Below, piece by piece: positions 60,727-64,000 of a DNA stretch of 64,000 nucleotides. Source of the DNA: Frateuria_A sp051900535. Lineage in GTDB: Bacteria > Pseudomonadota > Gammaproteobacteria > Xanthomonadales > Rhodanobacteraceae. The stretch's first letter is position 1, and the number at the start of each line of letters is the position of its first letter. The notes beneath the pieces were generated by a model. It searched no databases and had not been told where the DNA came from. It saw only the letters and a list, made by a program, of their open reading frames with translations. A program made the translations under genes and the position numbers. Location: NCBI RefSeq assembly GCF_051900535.1, contig NZ_JBHZGI010000004.1:124001-188000 (forward strand), written 5' to 3'.

Positions 60727-62335
60727 CCACGTGACCGTGGGCCAGTTCGTCGTCGTGGATCACCGGCGGCAGCGCGAAGGTGTGGTGCGGAGCCGGCGAC
60801 GGCACCGTCCACTCCAGGCCACGAGCGCCTTCCCACACGCGGTCGGCGGCCTTCTTCTTGGAGAAGAACGCGCAATGCACGATCACGCCCAGGAAGATCA
60901 GCTGCGAGGCGCCGAACAGGAAGCCGCCGATCGAGCTGACCATGTTGAAGTCGGCGAAGGCCACGTTGTAGTCCGGGATGCGGCGCGGCATGCCGGCCAG
61001 GCCTAGGAAGTGCTGCGGGAAGAACAGCACGTTGACGAACACCACCGAGCACCAGAAATGCACCTTGCCCCAGAACTCGCTGTACATGCGGCCGGTCCAC
61101 TTGGGCAGCCAGTAGTACGTGGCCGCCATGATGGCGAAGGCCGCGCCCGTCACCAGCACGTAGTGGAAGTGCGCCACCACGAAGTAGGTGTCGTGGTACT
61201 GGAAGTCCGCCGGCACCAGCGCCAGCATCAAGCCGGAGAAGCCGCCGATGGTGAACAGGATGATGAACGCGATGGCGAACAGCATCGGCGTCTCGAACGT
61301 CAGCGAGCCGCCCCACATCGTGCTCACCCAGTTGAACACCTTGATGCCGGTGGGCACCGAGATGAGCATGGTGGCGTACATGAAGAAGATCTCGGCGCCC
61401 AGCGGCAGGCCGACCGCGAACATGTGGTGCGCCCACACGATGAACGACAGGAAGGCGATCGCCGCGATCGCGAACACCATCGCCTTGTAGCCGAAGATCG
61501 GCTTGCGCGAGAAGGTCGGCACGATCTCCGAGATGATCCCGAACGCCGGCAGGATCATGATGTACACCTCGGGATGGCCGAAGAACCAGAACACGTGCTG
61601 GTACAGCACCGGGTCGCCGCCGCCGGCGGCGTTGAAGAAGCTGGTGCCGAAGTACTTGTCGGTCAGCAGCATGGTCACCGCACCGGCCAGCACCGGCATC
61701 ACGGCGATCAGCAGGAACGCGGTGATCAGCCAGCTCCACACGAACACCGGCATCTTGAGCAGATCCATGCCCGGGGCGCGCATGTTGAGGATGGTCGCGA
61801 TGATGTTGATCGCGCCCATGATCGAGCTGATGCCCATCAGGTGGATCGCGAACACCACGTAGGCGACCGAATCGCTCTGCAGCGACAGCGGCGGATACAT
61901 GGTCCAGCCGCCGGCCGGGCCACCGCCGGGCATGAACAGCGTGGACAGCATCAGCGCGAAGGCGAACGGCAGGATCCAGAACGAGAGGTTGTTCATGCGC
62001 GGCAGCGCCATGTCCGGCGCGCCGACCATCAATGGGATCATCCAGTTACCCAGGCCCACGAAGGCCGGCATGATCGCGCCGAAGATCATCACCAGCGCAT
62101 GCATGGTGGTCATCTCGTTGAAGAAGTACGGCTGCACCAGTTGCATGCCCGGCTTGAACAGCTCCGCGCGGATAACCATCGCGAAGCTGCCGCCGATGAA
62201 GAACATCAGCAGCGAGAAGACCAGGTACAGCGTGCCGATGTCCTTGTGGTTCGTGGACATGAACCAGCGCGTGAAGAAGTTCGACGGCGCGCCGTGGTGC
62301 TCGTCGTGGTGATCGTGGGTGGCTGCGTGGGCCAT
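60719..62335 (-). CDS. ctaD: Cytochrome c oxidase subunit I
   Basis: 538 residues, twelve membrane helices; catalytic subunit binding heme a, heme a3 and CuB. CuB ligand His and cross-linked Tyr in WFFGHPEVYIMILP (about 250-263), the paired WAHHMFAVG histidines, and AHFHYVLVTG for the heme ligands are all visible. The N-terminus is His-rich (HDHHDEHH). Downstream of ctaC, upstream of the small membrane protein. Confidence 0.97.
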   Translation of the reverse strand: MAHAATHDHHDEHHGAPSNFFTRWFMSTNHKDIGTLYLVFSLLMFFIGGSFAMVIRAELFKPGMQLVQPYFFNEMTTMHALVMIFGAIMPAFVGLGNWMIPLMVGAPDMALPRMNNLSFWILPFAFALMLSTLFMPGGGPAGGWTMYPPLSLQSDSVAYVVFAIHLMGISSIMGAINIIATILNMRAPGMDLLKMPVFVWSWLITAFLLIAVMPVLAGAVTMLLTDKYFGTSFFNAAGGGDPVLYQHVFWFFGHPEVYIMILPAFGIISEIVPTFSRKPIFGYKAMVFAIAAIAFLSFIVWAHHMFAVGLPLGAEIFFMYATMLISVPTGIKVFNWVSTMWGGSLTFETPMLFAIAFIILFTIGGFSGLMLALVPADFQYHDTYFVVAHFHYVLVTGAAFAIMAATYYWLPKWTGRMYSEFWGKVHFWCSVVFVNVLFFPQHFLGLAGMPRRIPDYNVAFADFNMVSSIGGFLFGASQLIFLGVIVHCAFFSKKKAADRVWEGARGLEWTVPSPAPHHTFALPPVIHDDELAHGHVDD

Positions 62336-62386
62336 GGCCTTGCACCTCTACCTAATGCGAATGCTTGAAAGCGGAAAAGCGGGCGA

Positions 62387-63349
62387 TCAGCCCTGCTTGC
62401 CCGGCGTCTTGGCTGCCGGGGCGGCCGTGGTCGAAGCGGATGCCGGCGCGGCGGCGGTCGACGCCGGCGCCGGAACGGCCGGCGTCGCGGGCGCGGCCGG
62501 CGGCGCCTTGCCGGCGGCCTCCTGCTGCGCCAGCCACTGGGCGAACTCGGCCTTGGAAACCGCCTTCACCACGATCGGCATGAAGCCGTGGTCCTGGCCG
62601 CAGAGCTCCGCGCACTGGCCGCGGTAGGTGCCCGGCACCTTGATGTTGGTCCAGGCGGCGTTGACGATGCCCGGGATGGCGTCGATCTTCCAGCCCAGCG
62701 CCGGCACCCACCAGGAGTGGATCACGTCGCCGGCGGTGATCACGAAGCGCACCTTGGTGTCGACCGGCAGCACCAGCGGCTTGTCGACGTTGAGCAGGTA
62801 GGTGTTCTCGTCACCGACCTTGACCGACTTCGGATCCAGGCCCGAGTCCAGCTGGCGGGTCTCGTTGCTCTGCTCGTCGAGCTTGGACATGAAGCCGACG
62901 CCGTCGATCGCCTTGCCCTGGTAGTCGACATAGTCGTAGCGCCACTTCCACTGGTAGCCAGTCACCTTGACGGTCAACTGCGAACCGGTGGTGTCGGCGA
63001 AGGACACGAGACCGCCGGTCGACATCCATGCCAGCACGATCAGGATGATCACCGGAATGGTGGTCCACACCACTTCGAGCATGGTGTTGTGCGACCACTT
63101 CTCGGCCACCGCACCGCGCGATTTGCGGAAGCGGAACATGGCGACGAACATCGCGCCGAACACCAGCACGCCGATCACCGTGCACACGCCGAGCGCGACG
63201 TTGTTGAGGAAGTAGGCCTCGGGCGACCACTCGCTGACGCCGCGCGTCATGTTGAGCTGGCCCGGCTGGGGGTTGGCCCATACCGCGCTGCTGAACAGCG
63301 CACAGGCCGCTGCCGCCCATGCCTTGATCCTGATGCCGCCAGATGTCAT
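62387..63349 (-). CDS. ctaC: Cytochrome c oxidase subunit II
   Basis: 320 residues. Signal peptide (about 1-25), two membrane helices (about 48-72 and 92-112), cupredoxin domain with the CuA site: His211 in VIHSWWVPALG, Cys246, Glu248, Cys250, His254, Met257 in GQCAELCGQDHGFMP. The last 45 residues are an Ala/Pro/Thr-rich tail; there is no fused cytochrome c domain, unlike some caa3 oxidases. Receives electrons from cytochrome c. First gene of the structural cluster, preceded by a DUF2244 gene. Confidence 0.96.
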   Translation of the reverse strand: MTSGGIRIKAWAAAACALFSSAVWANPQPGQLNMTRGVSEWSPEAYFLNNVALGVCTVIGVLVFGAMFVAMFRFRKSRGAVAEKWSHNTMLEVVWTTIPVIILIVLAWMSTGGLVSFADTTGSQLTVKVTGYQWKWRYDYVDYQGKAIDGVGFMSKLDEQSNETRQLDSGLDPKSVKVGDENTYLLNVDKPLVLPVDTKVRFVITAGDVIHSWWVPALGWKIDAIPGIVNAAWTNIKVPGTYRGQCAELCGQDHGFMPIVVKAVSKAEFAQWLAQQEAAGKAPPAAPATPAVPAPASTAAAPASASTTAAPAAKTPGKQG

Positions 63350-63369
63350 GTCTTGCACCTTTGTTGACC

Positions 63370-63855
63370 CTACCCGCGCTGCCGGCCTTGCATGTCCGCC
63401 AGCAGCACCTTGAGTTTTCTCGACAACTCGACGCGTTCCTCTTCGGCGAGGAACGAGCCGATCTCCATCTCGCGTCCATGCGACCCCAGCAGCAGACGCC
63501 CGTGCCCGTTGCCGGGCGCCAGTCGCACGCGCACCCAGTAGGACTGGAAGCACGCGCGGCGCCGCCCGGGCAGCGAGCGCACCTCCAGCGACTCCTCGTC
63601 GAGGCGGATGCGTTCGCTGCGGTCGCCCGCGCGCCAGGCCTGCCTCAATGCAAAGGCCATCGCGCAGGACTCGATCAGGGCAAACAGCGGAGCAAACACA
63701 TTCCCCTGCCACGCGCCCAGTCCGGCCGTCGTCAGCGCCAGGGCCGCCAGCACCATGATCAGGCGACGCAGCCCGCGTCGGCTGAGTGCGCGATTGGGCC
63801 GAAGCCACATCGTCACGCACGGCAGGCCGGCGCCAGCGGGTCGAAGCACGATCAT
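63370..63855 (-). CDS. DUF2244 family membrane protein
   Basis: 161 residues. Two membrane helices (about 35-75) and a C-terminal basic domain with SYWVRVRLAPG and IGSFLAEEERVELSRKLK, typical of DUF2244. Genes of this family often precede ctaC in Proteobacteria. Function unknown. 20 bp before ctaC on the same strand. Confidence 0.88.
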   Translation of the reverse strand: MIVLRPAGAGLPCVTMWLRPNRALSRRGLRRLIMVLAALALTTAGLGAWQGNVFAPLFALIESCAMAFALRQAWRAGDRSERIRLDEESLEVRSLPGRRRACFQSYWVRVRLAPGNGHGRLLLGSHGREMEIGSFLAEEERVELSRKLKVLLADMQGRQRG

Positions 63856-63915
63856 GGGAATCCGGCGTGCCTGGAACTGCGGAATGATAGGCCGCTGAAT
63901 GACTGCGAGGCAAGA

Positions 63916-64000
63916 ATGTCGCACCCGGCTGACCTGGATCACGCCATGAGAGACCGGCAGCCGGGGGCGGGAAGCGGTCATCCAGCGCTCGCGCGTGTGC
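63916..64000 (+). CDS. Possible gene start running off the window
   Basis: ATG at 63916 with GCGAGG 9 bp before and an open frame to the last base (28 codons). Product begins MSHPADLDHAMRDRQ. No family is recognisable from so few residues; it could be spurious. Confidence 0.25.
   Translation, partial: MSHPADLDHAMRDRQPGAGSGHPALARV

Noticed and set aside
1..64000. tRNA, rRNA, CRISPR arrays, insertion sequences or prophage
   Set aside because: No cloverleaf-like sequence, repeat-spacer array, transposase or phage gene was recognised on reading both strands.

Overview
The window is 64 kb of very GC-rich chromosomal DNA from a Gram-negative aerobe. The gene content points to Gammaproteobacteria, order Xanthomonadales (Lysobacterales), most likely the Rhodanobacteraceae (Dyella/Rhodanobacter/Luteibacter-like): three TonB-dependent receptors, an aa3-type cytochrome oxidase cluster, the tsaD / rpsU-yqeY-dnaG arrangement and a PNAG export porin. 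The family placement is an inference; no rRNA or tRNA gene is present to settle it. I saw no insertion sequence, prophage, CRISPR array or origin. Codon use and GC look even throughout, so this reads as ordinary chromosome rather than an island.

Layout. 1-11.4 kb: the truncated end of a PNAG porin (pgaA), an FAD oxidoreductase, topoisomerase IB, rmuC, folE with an overlapping EF-hand gene, an MFS exporter, a DUF1993 protein and a COG2509 flavoprotein. 11.4-22.9 kb: a large GAF-GGDEF-EAL c-di-GMP protein, dinG, HutD, NnrU, small membrane and methyltransferase genes, a lipocalin, a YchJ protein, ligB and an NRDE protein. 23-28.2 kb: two TonB-dependent receptors. 28.3-36 kb: envC and a CtpA-type protease, then tatABC, a SYLF protein, hemH, and a vanZ-midA pair. 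36-43.7 kb: a third TonB-dependent receptor with a Zur-like operator, pteridine reductase, tsaD-folB-folK, rpsU and yqeY. 43.8-50.2 kb: a DUF1328 peptide, dnaG (carrying an odd in-frame palindromic insert), dedA, an SBF-like transporter and a secreted PHP-type hydrolase. 50.3-55.2 kb: mgtA with a structured leader, and a TPR-sulfotransferase. 55.2-63.9 kb: the cytochrome c oxidase structural and assembly genes.

How it fits together. The last 9 kb encodes oxidase subunits I, II and III, heme O and heme A synthases, SURF1 and an apparent SCO-like CxxxC protein, with ferrochelatase elsewhere in the window. The cluster has no ctaG/cox11 where it would be expected. Pterin biosynthesis is represented by folE, a pteridine reductase, folB and folK. 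PNAG export and a c-di-GMP turnover protein suggest biofilm control. Tat export, EnvC, the CtpA-like protease and three outer-membrane receptors cover envelope functions.

Most informative oddities: the palindromic in-frame insertion in DnaG, the multi-hairpin leader with short ORFs before mgtA, the Zur-box-like operator before a TonB receptor, the oxidase cluster without ctaG, the exported-looking DNA ligase B, and several genes whose -10 box sits 6-8 nt before the start codon (possible leaderless mRNAs). I did not find a clearly novel multi-gene defence or mobile system. Every similarity statement rests on reading the sequence and recalling the family; no search was run.
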